Assembly: GCA_903813345.2 (NCBI GenBank)
Contig: CAIIXF020000010.1
Location: forward strand, 32,890,425-32,954,424
Direction: 5' to 3'
Length of the DNA: 64,000 nucleotides
Source: Owenia fusiformis
Lineage: Eukaryota > Annelida > Polychaeta > Sabellida > Oweniidae
Shown one piece after another: positions 1 through 9,044 of the stretch (positions are counted from its first letter, which is position 1; the number at the start of each line of letters is the position of its first letter). The notes under the pieces were generated by a model. It did not search any database. It was not told the origin of the DNA and was given only the letters and a program-made list of their open reading frames with translations. Made by a program: the position numbers and the translations under genes.

Positions 1-110
1 TAAGTGATTTTGTCCATTTTTGTCCAAAGATGTCAAAATGAGTCCCCCTGGAATTTTTCAAAAAGTGAACCCCCCCTGGAAAATCCTGGCAACAGGCCTG
101 ATAATGCTGG
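1..110. repeat. Dispersed repeat family F, copy 1
   Basis: This stretch closely resembles 32562-32670 (same strand) and, in reverse orientation, 41265-41400. Shared landmarks are a block reading GATTTTGTCCAT, two C-rich blocks followed by CTGGAAA, and the ending ATCCTGGC..GGCCTGAT. No protein is predicted. It is an old interspersed repeat of unknown class; the left edge lies outside the window. Confidence 0.7.
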
Positions 111-425
111 AGCTCCATATGACCCATACAATTCTATTCAATTTTGTAAATTATCATACTAACCTCTTTAAACCCAGTAGCACCCTTTTTGGCTGTGTTG
201 TGCAGAATGTGCCTGACATACATACAGTTGAGGTCAATGTGAGTATGATTTCCACATTTCACCAGTATTGAGTATTTATAACTATCTAGTTTGATGTTAA
301 TAGACATTTAAGTTGTATTCTTATGCCATAGAACATTTGATGATTTGTGAACATTTGCCCAATAACACAAATGTAGGGATTTTTAAAACAAACCACCTTT
401 AAATTACTCAAGCTGACACATACCA
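111..425. other. Unassigned sequence
   Basis: AT-rich unique-looking sequence with only short chance reading frames. I see no motif, tandem structure or splice-like pattern worth naming. It is the left flank of the foldback element that follows. Confidence 0.5.
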
Positions 426-433
426 AAGATAAC
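426..433. repeat. Target site duplication (left), AAGATAAC
   Basis: The octamer AAGATAAC lies directly outside the left terminal inverted repeat and is repeated directly outside the right one at 4066-4073. An exact 8-bp direct repeat at both tips is what a cut-and-paste insertion leaves behind. Eight bp is typical of the hAT and P superfamilies among others. Confidence 0.8.
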
Positions 434-600
434 GGCATACTCGTTAAATAGCGCCCCGAAGACCCCTTGGAAAAAATTAAAAAAGCATCCCAAATCCCCC
501 AAAAGTAGGCCAGCACAATTTCTTGCGAGTGTCTAATAAAAAAATAAGATTGAAAATAATTTCATATAAATGCACCTTATTATCTAATTTCCTTCTTCCT
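434..600 (+). repeat. Left terminal inverted repeat of the foldback element
   Basis: Reverse-complement match to 3896-4065. The first 47 bp differ at only a few positions (one C fewer in the C-run, G versus A near position 470); the inner part is diverged but keeps the block AAATGCACCTTATTATCTA. Confidence 0.8.
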
Positions 601-645
601 AGTCTATAATAAAAAAAATTGTGATCATCTTCTTCCTATATATAA

Positions 646-1525
646 CGCGTCAAATAGCGCCCCTTCATGTTATTTTCTCATAGGATTTATGGCGGAGGGG
701 CGCTATTTGGAGAGCTATAATAAGACACTTCTTCCTAGTCTATAATAACGAAATCTGGTGAACATCGTCTTCCTATATATAACTCGTCAAATAGCGCCCC
801 TCCATGTTATTTTCTCATAGGATTTATGGCGGAGGGGCGATATTTGACGAGCTATAATAAGGCACTTCTTCTTAGTCTATAATAACGAAATCTAGGGAAC
901 ATTGTCTTCCTATATATAACTCGTCAAATAGCGCCCCTCCATGTTATTTTCTCATAGGATTTATGGCGGAGGGGGCGCTATTTGACGAGCTATAATAAGA
1001 CACTTCTTCCTAGTCTATAATAACGAAATCTAGTGAACATCGTCTTCCTATATATAACTCGTCAAATAGCGCCCCTCCATGTTATTTTCACATTGGATTT
1101 ATGGCTGAGGGGCGCTATTTGACGAGCTATAATAAGACACTTCTTCCTAGTCTATAATAGCGAAATCTAGTGAACATCGTCTTCCTATATATAACTCGTC
1201 AAATAGCGCCCCTCCATGTTATTTTCACATTTGATTTATGGCTGAGGGGCGCTATTTGACGAGCTATAATAAGACACTTCTTCCTAGTCTATAATAACGA
1301 AATCTAGTGAACATCGTCTTCCTATATATAACTCGTCAAATAGCGCCCCTCCATGTTATTTTCACATTGGATTTATGGCTGAGGGGCGCTATTTGACGAG
1401 CTATAATAAGACACTTCTTCCTAGTCTATAATAGCGAAATCTAGTGAACATCGTCTTCCTATATATAACTCGTCAAATAGCGCCCCTCCATGTTATTTTC
1501 ACATTGGATTTATGGCATTGGATTT
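646..1525. repeat. Left array of 137-bp hairpin units
   Basis: Seven tandem units start at 646, 783, 920, 1058, 1195, 1332 and 1469, a period of 137 bp (once 138). Each unit holds a perfect or near-perfect inverted repeat: left arm ACTCGTCAAATAGCGCCCC, about 25 nt of loop around CATGTTATTTTC..ATTTATGG, then the complementary right arm. Units are joined by a spacer reading TATAATAAGACACTTCTTCC..ATCGTCTTCC. The last unit breaks down near 1520. No coding potential. Confidence 0.95.
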
Positions 1526-1840
1526 ATATTATTATATAGGAGGCGCTACTAAGTAGTGGACCTATAATGTTATGTTATAATGTGAGGGGCGCTATTAAAT
1601 AGTGCCCCTATAATATTATATTTTAATGTAAAGGGGCACTATTAAATATTTACTTTATACTTTTATTATATATTATTATTGGGCCTATAATGCCATTTTA
1701 TAATGTGAGGGGCGTTATGAAGTTATGCCCCTATAATGTAATATTAAGTCAGGGGTGCTATTAAATAGTGCCCCTCAATGCTAGTATCATAATGTTAGGG
1801 GCGCTATTCAATAGCGCCCCTTTTTATATTTTTTATTTAT
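1526..1840. repeat. Degenerate GGGGCGCTAT palindromes
   Basis: Shorter imperfect palindromes of the form GGGGCGCTATT.AATAGTGCCCC recur here at irregular spacing, for example at 1575-1610 and 1797-1822. They look like eroded or shortened relatives of the 137-bp hairpins next to them. Confidence 0.7.
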
Positions 1841-1939
1841 TTTTATTTTTCCCCCAAAAAATACCTTGCCCCTTTTTTTTATATAAGGCCCCAAAAATAA
1901 ACCCCTTTTAGAATGTAATCTTATATTGTAGTGTGTGTA

Positions 1940-3240
1940 ATAAATAAATATATATATAACTTTTATATATAACTTTTATTGACATATTGTATCATAACAT
2001 GATTACATTAGTCATAAACTACTCACTAAAACTACTATCTACTACTAAACTACTTACTAAAACTACATCTTTATAAAAATATACATGATTTGATATATTT
2101 ACAGAAAGCATACAAGAAAGGCAAAATATTTTAAAGTGTGATGCACAAATTTTGCTGATTATTCTAAATTGTTAAATGAATAGTATATAAATTTACCAAG
2201 ATGTCGTTGGAAGATGATATTATCATTAGAAATTATATTTATAAATATATCGTTACTATTCAAGTCAAATGTTGGTAATATTTCAGAAATTTTACTGAAA
2301 AATATTTGCCTGTGTTGAGAATGCTTTGTACAATTTATGATAAAATGAAATTCATCCTCCACACATTTACATATATTACACAACCTTTCATTAACTGGTT
2401 TAGGTTTGGGTTTTATGTGTCTTCCAGATTCTATTTTTAGCCGATGTGAACTTAACCTAAATCTACCTATTGCTAATCTATATTTTTTATTATCTAGTTT
2501 CAAATATGGTTCTAATTCAAAATCTTTCTTAAATAGCTTATATGTTCTTAATATAGGATATTGTAAAATATCATTTCTCCAATTATTTATAAATGCATTC
2601 TTTAGTTTCTTGTCAACCAAGTTTACTAAGTTGTCTGTATTTTGACTTTGGTCATCCCAATACTCTGTTAGTTCACATTTGTGAAGAATATCATAAACTT
2701 TTCCAGACCATGATTTAAACCCTAATTCATGTTTTTCTTGACCATATAAATAAGCTTGATTTAAAATATTAGATTCTGGTAGTTTTATAAGTCTTAACCA
2801 GTATTTTATCAAAGATAATTCAATTTTGATAGATAAAGGAAATCTACCGAGGTCACCATATACTGCAGGATTAGCTGTTTGAGTTTTGACTCCTAGAATA
2901 GATTTTAAAAAGGACAAATGCAATGTTTCAATAGATTTCATCTGTTTCTTATCATACCAAATCTCACACCCATAACAAAGTATTGGACTGACTAATGAAT
3001 CAAAAAGGTGAAGAGCAACATCGGGTGGTACATCATTGAATTTCTTATACTGTTGTTTGATTTTGAATATTGCCTTTCGTGATTGTTCTTTAAGATAAGC
3101 AGTGTTAATATCAAACTTATTGCTATCAGTAAGAATAACACCGAGATATTTATATTTATTTACACGTTCAATTTCTTGATTATTAAAAGTGATATAAAAT
3201 AAAAGAAATTGTTTTAGATTTTTACACAATTTGTATAAAA
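1940..3240 (-). mobile_element. 5'-truncated LINE inserted in the hairpin array
   Basis: Minus-strand insertion that splits the hairpin array. It retains the C-terminal part of the reverse transcriptase ORF (2159-3229) and an AT-rich 3' UTR ending in TATTTATTTATT near 1940. The array resumes at about 3241. The 5' truncation is the usual product of incomplete target-primed reverse transcription. Exact ends are uncertain because the flanking sequence is itself AT-rich and repetitive. Confidence 0.75.
2159..3229 (-). CDS. LINE ORF2 C-terminal fragment (RT thumb and Cys/His motif)
   Basis: A 356-codon uninterrupted reading frame. Residues 27-33 read YKYLGVI, the late RT block found in non-LTR retrotransposons; residues 80-91 read VSPILCYGCEIW, a conserved block just downstream. 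Near the C-terminus is a C-X2-C...H-X4-C motif (C284, C287, H295, C300), also seen in the LINE at 12501-23265, so the two belong to related families. The palm domain with the catalytic YADD and the endonuclease are missing, so this piece cannot mobilise itself. The lack of stops suggests a fairly recent insertion. The first Met is arbitrary, since the frame simply begins at the truncation. Confidence 0.85.
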   Translation of the reverse strand: MCKNLKQFLLFYITFNNQEIERVNKYKYLGVILTDSNKFDINTAYLKEQSRKAIFKIKQQYKKFNDVPPDVALHLFDSLVSPILCYGCEIWYDKKQMKSIETLHLSFLKSILGVKTQTANPAVYGDLGRFPLSIKIELSLIKYWLRLIKLPESNILNQAYLYGQEKHELGFKSWSGKVYDILHKCELTEYWDDQSQNTDNLVNLVDKKLKNAFINNWRNDILQYPILRTYKLFKKDFELEPYLKLDNKKYRLAIGRFRLSSHRLKIESGRHIKPKPKPVNERLCNICKCVEDEFHFIINCTKHSQHRQIFFSKISEILPTFDLNSNDIFINIISNDNIIFQRHLGKFIYYSFNNLE

Positions 3241-3890
3241 AGTGTATAATATAACTCGTTAATTAGCGCCCCTCCATGTTATTTCCCCATTGGATTTATG
3301 GCGAAGGGGCGCTAATTAACGAGCTATAATAAGACACTTCTTCCTAGTGTATAATAAAAAAGTTGGGATCATCTTCCTCCTCCTATATATAACTCGTCAA
3401 ATAGCGCCCCTCCATGTTATTTTCTCATTGGGTTTATGGCGGAGGGGCGCTATTTGACGAGCTATAATAAGAGCCTTCTTCCTAGTCTATAATAATGAAA
3501 TCTATGGAACATCGTCTTCCCATATATAACTCGTCAAATAGCGCCCCTCCATGTTATTTCCCCATTGGATTTATGGCGAAGGGGCGCTAATTAACGAGCT
3601 ATAATAAGACACTTCTTCCTAGTGTATAATAAAAAAGTTGGGATCATCTTCCTCCTCCTATATATAACTCGTCAAATAGCGCCCCTCCATGTTATTTTCT
3701 CATTGGGTTTATGGCGGAGGGGTGCTATTTGACGAGCTATAATAAGAGCCTTCTTCCTAGTCTATAATAATGAAATCTATGGAACATCGTCTTCTTATAT
3801 ATAACTCGTCAAATTGCGCCCCTTTATGTTATTTTCCCATTGGATTTATGGCGAAGGGGCGCTATTTGACGAGTTATGTATAGAAGACGA
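3241..3890. repeat. Right array of 137/138-bp hairpin units
   Basis: Five units start at 3255, 3393, 3530, 3668 and 3805. They form a 275-bp dimer that is repeated almost exactly (3255-3529 and 3530-3804). One subtype has the arm TCGTTAATTAGCGCCCC, the other TCGTCAAATAGCGCCCC. The unit at 3530 is chimeric: its left arm is of the CAAATAG type and its right arm of the TAATTAG type, so the two arms no longer pair perfectly. Confidence 0.95.
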
Positions 3891-3895
3891 TTTGG

Positions 3896-4065
3896 CCATA
3901 AAGGAAAAACCCTGTTTTTTTAAAATGTATTATTACATTAGGAAAAGTTATTTTTAGATAATAAGGTGCATTTTTATGGATACTTATATTTGTTTTAGAC
4001 AATTGATTTGATTTTGGGCTATTTTTTCTAAGGGGTCTTCGGGGGCGCTATTTAACGAGTATGCC
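3896..4065 (-). repeat. Right terminal inverted repeat of the foldback element
   Basis: Reverse complement of 434-600. The outermost end is CGAGTATGCC at 4056-4065. Confidence 0.8.
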
Positions 4066-4073
4066 AAGATAAC
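4066..4073. repeat. Target site duplication (right), AAGATAAC
   Basis: Exact copy of the octamer at 426-433, directly adjoining the right tip of the foldback element. Confidence 0.8.
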
Positions 4074-4159
4074 TAGGTCTAGGATCCAGCTGGAGAAAGT
4101 TCTTTTTGCTTTTGGGACTCGTGGTCCCTTGGAGAAGTTGAATCTTTGTAAATTAACTG

Positions 4160-4350
4160 AATATGTTTGAGTATCTTTATTTTTCTATCTACAGGTCAGA
4201 AAAAGCAGCAGTTTTTACAGATGATGTCACCGATGCACAGTTGCTGCAAGAATGCAAGCAGCAGAAGACTGCCTGGTGGTCTCCAAGCAGCAGAAGATTT
4301 CCTGGTGGTCCTCCAAGCAGTGCCCTAAGTGCTTCAAGGTCAGATAAATT
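4160..4350 (+). other. Exon-like fragment, copy 1
   Basis: A pyrimidine-rich stretch ending TTTTTCTATCTACAG (about 4180-4194) precedes an open stretch that contains an internal repeat around CAAGCAGCAGAAGA, followed by AAGGTCAGATAA, which could be a splice donor. The same arrangement with about 75% similarity by eye recurs at 4876-4996. It could be a duplicated exon of a lost or distant host gene, or part of an unrecognised repeat. No product is recognisable. Confidence 0.3.
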
Positions 4351-4444
4351 TTTTAAATACATATTCAAATAAATTTGCCTCAATGAAAATTTATTTGAAA
4401 CATAGGATCAAATCCTATGCTAAGGGTGATGTGAAAAAGTCAGT

Positions 4445-4530
4445 TCACCTCGGTGGGAATTGAACCCACAACCTGCCTATTAGATCTTGGATGCTCAACT
4501 GGTAGAGCATCTGAGATAAACCAGGTATAT
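4445..4530. other. tRNA-like remnant with inverted halves
   Basis: The minus strand of 4449-4475 reads like a tRNA T-arm with a B-box (GGTTCAATTCCC between paired stems). The following plus-strand sequence at 4491-4512 reads like a D-arm (GCTCAACTGGTAGAGC). In a real tRNA both would lie on one strand, so this is not a functional tRNA. It may be an old tRNA-derived repeat rearranged at the D-stem palindrome. Confidence 0.35.
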
Positions 4531-4875
4531 GCAGATATTTGACTTCTCTGCCATGACTTACATGCCCAGTTTCCTTGACCCTCATAGTATGAATGTATTC
4601 TGAAAAATATTTATTGAAAAACACAAAGGCTCCCAGAGATTTTCCCTTAGATGTATCAAATGGTTTGTGGTGTACAGTAAATTACACAGGCACTACATGC
4701 ACCTATCAATATTTGTTTAATAAATGCTTTAAGTAATTATTTGGACATTGATGAATACTCAAGGTTGCTGAACACTTCAAGGCGTTCACTTATTCCAATT
4801 AAAATCGATGCACTAAAATAGTCTTGGTTTGAATTTGAATTACAATATATCAAAATAAGCGTCAACTCAGCTTAG
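4531..4875. other. Unassigned sequence
   Basis: AT-rich sequence with no gene, tandem repeat or recognisable element visible. Confidence 0.4.
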
Positions 4876-4996
4876 AATATCTTTATTTTTCTATCTACAG
4901 TTCAGAAGGACCAGCGGTAGATTGTTTTTAAAGATGATGTGACCAGTGCAGAGTTGTTGCAAGCAGTGCTCGAAGTCCCCCAAAGGTCAGATAAGT
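4876..4996 (+). other. Exon-like fragment, copy 2
   Basis: Begins ATCTTTATTTTTCTATCTACAG like the fragment at 4160 and continues with the same order of blocks: CAGAAG, GATGATGTGACC, GTTGTTGCAAG, then AAAGGTCAGATAAG. The internal CAAGCAG repeat of copy 1 is shorter here. The reading frame differs and holds stops, so the two copies do not encode one conserved peptide. Confidence 0.3.
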
Positions 4997-5384
4997 GCAA
5001 CGTATGAAATTGTAGAATATTCTGAAAAAGCTTTTATGGAGAGAACACAAAGAAAAAATTGATCTTAATCTTTATATTTTGTATCTTCTAAACTATGTCT
5101 ACTGATAATATACTGTTTTATTTTTTTCAACACGGACATATCAAACCCGACTATGATTTCTGACAATCCCACTTAACATGACACTGAGAAAGAATGATGG
5201 TGTATGACTCGGGAACATCCCTACCAATGATTATTTCTGATGATGCATTAAGCTGAAAGTTTAGTGTACACCAACAAGCGTGTATTGGTATTTAGCTTAG
5301 TTAGAAAGTCCCATGTCGTTGTGAAAGCAGGGGGCATTTTTTGAAAAAATCAAAAATAGTGTGATGTGATAATACAAATATCCT

Positions 5385-5450
5385 GAAAGTTGTGTAGGCT
5401 AACACCATGGAACTAATCATTCCTTGGGCTGGGTTCGATTCCCAAACAAC
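5385..5450 (+). other. tRNA-derived fragment with B-box
   Basis: GGGTTCGATTCCC at about 5431-5443 is a perfect RNA polymerase III B-box, and about 35 bp upstream TAGGCTAACACCATGG is a weak A-box. A complete cloverleaf cannot be drawn. This may be the promoter part of a SINE or a tRNA pseudogene; there is no obvious SINE tail. Confidence 0.3.
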
Positions 5451-5821
5451 TTGATATAGTACTAACATCTCACTTTTATTTTGGCTTTTTATATAAGCAT
5501 ATCCATAGTTTCATCTACATAGTTGAATTAAAGAACTGTTTAATTACACAATTTACTACTTTAGTGAAAAGGAAGGGGTTACATGCAAGTGGGAGGGGGA
5601 CCATGTTATTTTCAAATTTTTTAATATTTTGCATTAAAAAGCTGAGTAAAGAAAATTTTGACAGCTTTTGGTGAGTTCACAAATTGGCGTAATCATAGTA
5701 CTGTTGGCGCGTCAAATTCATTTTCACAGAATAGATTTACTCGTTGATTTTTTATTTTAAATAATATCAAATGCAAGTATTATATTAACAAAGAAGGTTG
5801 AGGTTTCATTATAATGTTACC
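5451..5821. other. Unassigned sequence
   Basis: AT-rich sequence without a gene or a clear repeat. Confidence 0.4.
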
Positions 5822-6207
5822 CTTAAGGTGCCATGATACTTAATAGGAAATGACAAAACAGGAAGTGACAAAAATTTTTGCATTTTAGACATTTTTGAAC
5901 AAAGATAACAAAATTCTGTTTTGACCTCCAGTCAATTCAATTAGTTTCACATTCCATTTACAGGTCCAGGATCACAATGTTCATGGTCAGAATGACCCTA
6001 AACATGATGAAATAACCTTCTTTAGCCCTCTGAAAATGTGACTGAAAAATAGCTAAAAGTAGGAGTTAGGAAAGGTCACTGAACAGAATCTTTTGAATTT
6101 TTCAGAAAGTGTGCCCAATATATTGCTCTAAATGATACAATCTGTGAAAAAATGATATCATTCATAGAATGACTGCCATTTTTGTCACTTCCTGTTTCGC
6201 CCCTAAG
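5822..6207. mobile_element. MITE-like element with AACAGGAAGTGACAAAAAT inverted ends (386 bp)
   Basis: Both ends carry CTTA(A/G)GG followed by AAACAGGAAGTGACAAAAAT in inverted orientation; the left end has an additional 20-odd bp including a diverged second copy of the GGAA.TGACA motif. A second copy of the left 209 bp is at 54381-54589. No coding sequence. A target duplication is not clear, so the class is open. Confidence 0.65.
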
Positions 6208-7598
6208 TGAGAAGGGAATGGACAAATGGTGATTTGATAATGAAAATGTCGAATATTAGTTGAATCGAAGTAATGGTTTTATTCTCCTGTTCTCGCAGCA
6301 GCATGTAGCACCATTGATATACCGTTCTGGATAGTGTAGGGGACTTAATTGTTCTCTTTGTGGAGATTCCATCAATAACAATATCTGAATATAGATGGCA
6401 CTTGGTAATCCTTTGCATTATGTTACATTTTGGAATGGGTTAAAGCTTATTGTCAAACTTGGAACACAATTCCTATCTGTTTAAGTCATGTAAGTGTTCC
6501 AATGTAGTATTGATTGTTGTATTACTTTACCTGGGGTGATTAAAAGGAAGTTTAAATTTCCTAAAATATCCGTAGTAACAATGACTACATATGTCAATGA
6601 ATTACTTTTACAAATTACAAATTTTACACTGATATGTAAACTTAAATGAATAGGACTATAACCTTTAACATTCTTAGAACATATATCAGTATATTGTGGC
6701 ATCTCATAGCCCAAAAATATACAACAAATCTCAAAAAGTCCAATTAAAACCTTGGTATATCACCTCTGGTCACTGTTTGCTCAATGGATCTTTGTTGTTG
6801 AAGTTGTCTTCAGGACTGTCCTCTGATTGTTTTAACTTCTTACATTATGTGATTGCCTTGTTTGTCCTGGGAATGTGTCAAGGTAAAAGTATATGTTTTG
6901 CATTAGTAAATACATGTCTTGTATTTGTCAAACATTTATACATTTGAATGTAAATATTCATAATTTTAAATAAATTATAGGCACTTGCTAAGCTCATTAT
7001 TAATGGGGTTCAGTAGCCTATTCCCATATCTGAGTATTGTATACAGTACAGGTCAGAGCGGGCCTCACACGTCGGTGCAACGATCGATGCACCGACTGAC
7101 GCGTCGACCGGTGCAACGATCGGTGCAACAGAATGAATGGGGAAAATCACGATTTGATTAATAAGATATAACGTAACGTGCACACGTTTGATAGATATCT
7201 AATATAAAGTAACATATTTTTTGCTATATTTATGATCTAACATTAATTGAAAATATATTTTTTTCGTTCGGATGCGGGCGGGGATGCGGGGAAGAGGGTG
7301 TTAATACCGGTGATCGATCAAGATACTTTTAATATACTGTACCTTTAACGTTTTTCATCTGTCTCTACTCCATAATTTATTTTTAATGCTATTGGATCAA
7401 TGTTACCTAGTATTCTTTGAAAGTTAACAGGTAAACAATACCAATATACATGTACTGTTTTTATATATTGGATCGTTAACTTGGGAATATTTGTTCTGAT
7501 TAGTAATAACATATATTAAATATGTATTATGAATATGTATAATCATAGTTGTATTTCTGTTGCATGATCAATCAATAAATGTTCCGGCAACGAAGTAG
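6208..7598. other. Unassigned sequence with a short CpG-rich repeat
   Basis: No gene is visible over 1.4 kb. At 7070-7130 there is a short CpG-rich patch made of GGTGCAACGATCG-like words in direct and inverted order (CGATCGATGCACCGAC, ACCGGTGCAACGATCGGTGC). It stands out against the AT-rich surroundings but is too short to classify. Confidence 0.4.
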
Positions 7599-7760
7599 TG
7601 GATGGAGCAGGATGACATGTTTCATTGGAAAAGTCCCCCAGAGTTTTTCGACTGCAACCCGATCGAAATGATGTGGGCCGAGCTGAAGGACTACTTGCGC
7701 CGCGCAGAGGAAGAGAGCTGCCTTTGGACACTAGATGAACATGTACAACCATCAAAGTAG
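7599..7760 (+). pseudogene. DDE transposase C-terminal remnant (Tc1/mariner-IS630 type)
   Basis: A 53-codon open stretch after a TAG at 7596 and ending with TAG at 7758. It contains HWKSPPE followed, after a short diverged stretch, by NPIEMMWAELKDYLRR. In the DDE_3 endonuclease family this is the block HW.(T/S)PPESPDLNPIE..W.ELK that carries the last catalytic acidic residue (E of NPIE). The SPDL part is altered to FFDC here. The first two catalytic Asp residues are absent, so it is a fragment. The higher GC content relative to the surroundings fits coding ancestry. It could be an exon of a domesticated gene, but no splice partners are visible. Confidence 0.7.
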
Positions 7761-8374
7761 ATGGAACCTACTATGAAAAGATACCACAAAGGCCCTTTTT
7801 AGGGCCACCAACTCTTAAAAGAGAATTAGAATTATGAATAGCGCATGTCTGTCTTAGCGTGTTTGAATGAATGATTGTCGTCAATATTTTATGAATGTTG
7901 TGTATGAATTGAGCATGTACCATCACCGGGGTTCCATAATACGTAAGCTTCCACCAATGCTAATATGACCATAATTGCATGAAAAATCATATTCATACCT
8001 TGCGTCACCACGTCACCAAAACGAAACCTTTTAGGATAGTTCCCGATGATAACAAGGCACAGGACGTGAACGAGATCACACCATCAAATAGGCAGACACT
8101 ATGAACCAGGATAACTGTTCTCCTATTATGTTTACAAAGGACAAGGTGCAATTATTGGCAAATATCCCTATGGTCAAAATGAATCATTCGTAGGTGTAAC
8201 ATGAAGAATAAAATGTCATATAATACTTTGGAAAATATTAAAGTGCTCGGACACACATAAGCTGAGATAGCGATCATTTCGTTCAGTAAGGTTGTATTGA
8301 CTTACATGGGGCTGTGCACCATTGACTTAACATGAGGATATCAGCAGATCCCAATAGAGGCCATTGGTTTCCAT
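7761..8374. other. Unassigned sequence
   Basis: No gene, tandem structure or terminal repeat recognised. It directly precedes the first copy of the 2-kb duplication. Confidence 0.4.
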
Positions 8375-8403
8375 TGATTATCACAGAAATACCAAAAATA
8401 CAC

Positions 8404-8510
8404 TATGACCTGAATCGATTGCAAACTTAATAATTTCACAATACGACACAAATGGTTTATCTCATCAAATGTGCAAATATGAAGTTTGCAAGCGATTCAG
8501 GTCATACTTA
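8404..8510. repeat. Inverted repeat with 24-bp arms
   Basis: TATGACCTGAATCGATTGCAA at the left pairs with TTGCAAGCGATTCAGGTCAT at the right, with about 60 bp between them. Copied at 10409-10515 in the second duplication copy. Confidence 0.75.
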
Positions 8511-9044
8511 AAATTAAAAGATTGTACATTTTTCATCATTTTTTTCCGTACAAAATGGCTATAGAAAAATGCTCCAAAACAACTTTTACACTTACATGTA
8601 TCAAATATCATACAAGTTTGTAAAACCAAAGATTATACTATTATATTTCATTATGTAGTAAAATATTTGGATAAGATGCAGGAATGCATAGGATGTAAAT
8701 GGATTTTGACAGACACAAAAATACTTCCTGGTTGGAAATCTATGCCTCTACACTTCATGATTGAATTATGACCCTAATGAGTGGCCTATACATCAATACA
8801 GTGCTGAATATAGGTCAACAAGATACTAGTGTGCATATAAATGTAATAATTGAAGCAGAATACTCATTTTGAAAAATCAGATGAATTATTTTTTTCCCAT
8901 GGGGAGATCCCAATGGAGAGTGTATAAGGTCCTTTCAAGAACAAGAAAAAAATGTTGGCTGTGGTCATATTAATCAAGTGCTCACATCTTGAGCTAAAAT
9001 TTAAGGCAATATGACAAAGTGGATTGTTTTCGATGAGAAGATTT

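Larger units (their letters stand above)
434..4065. mobile_element. Foldback DNA element with hairpin-array interior (3,632 bp)
   Basis: The element starts GGCATACTCGTTAAATAGCG and ends with its reverse complement (CGAGTATGCC at 4056-4065). The outermost 47 bp are almost identical between the two ends, and similarity continues with gaps to about 170 bp, including a shared block AAATGCACCTTATTATCTA. It is flanked by an exact 8-bp direct repeat. The interior consists of 137-bp hairpin units whose arms (ACTCGTCAAATAGCGCCCC) resemble the tips, plus a LINE fragment inserted in the middle. No transposase is encoded, so the element would be non-autonomous. An 8-bp target duplication suggests a hAT-like or P-like source, but the tip does not look like a canonical hAT end; class is open. 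Confidence 0.8.

Noticed and set aside
4445-4530. Functional tRNA gene
   Set aside because: D-arm-like and T-arm-like parts are on opposite strands; no acceptor stem can be formed.
6696-6947. Possible small hydrophobic protein of 83 codons
   Set aside because: No start context, no repeat of the frame elsewhere and no family motif; chance frames of this size are frequent in the window.
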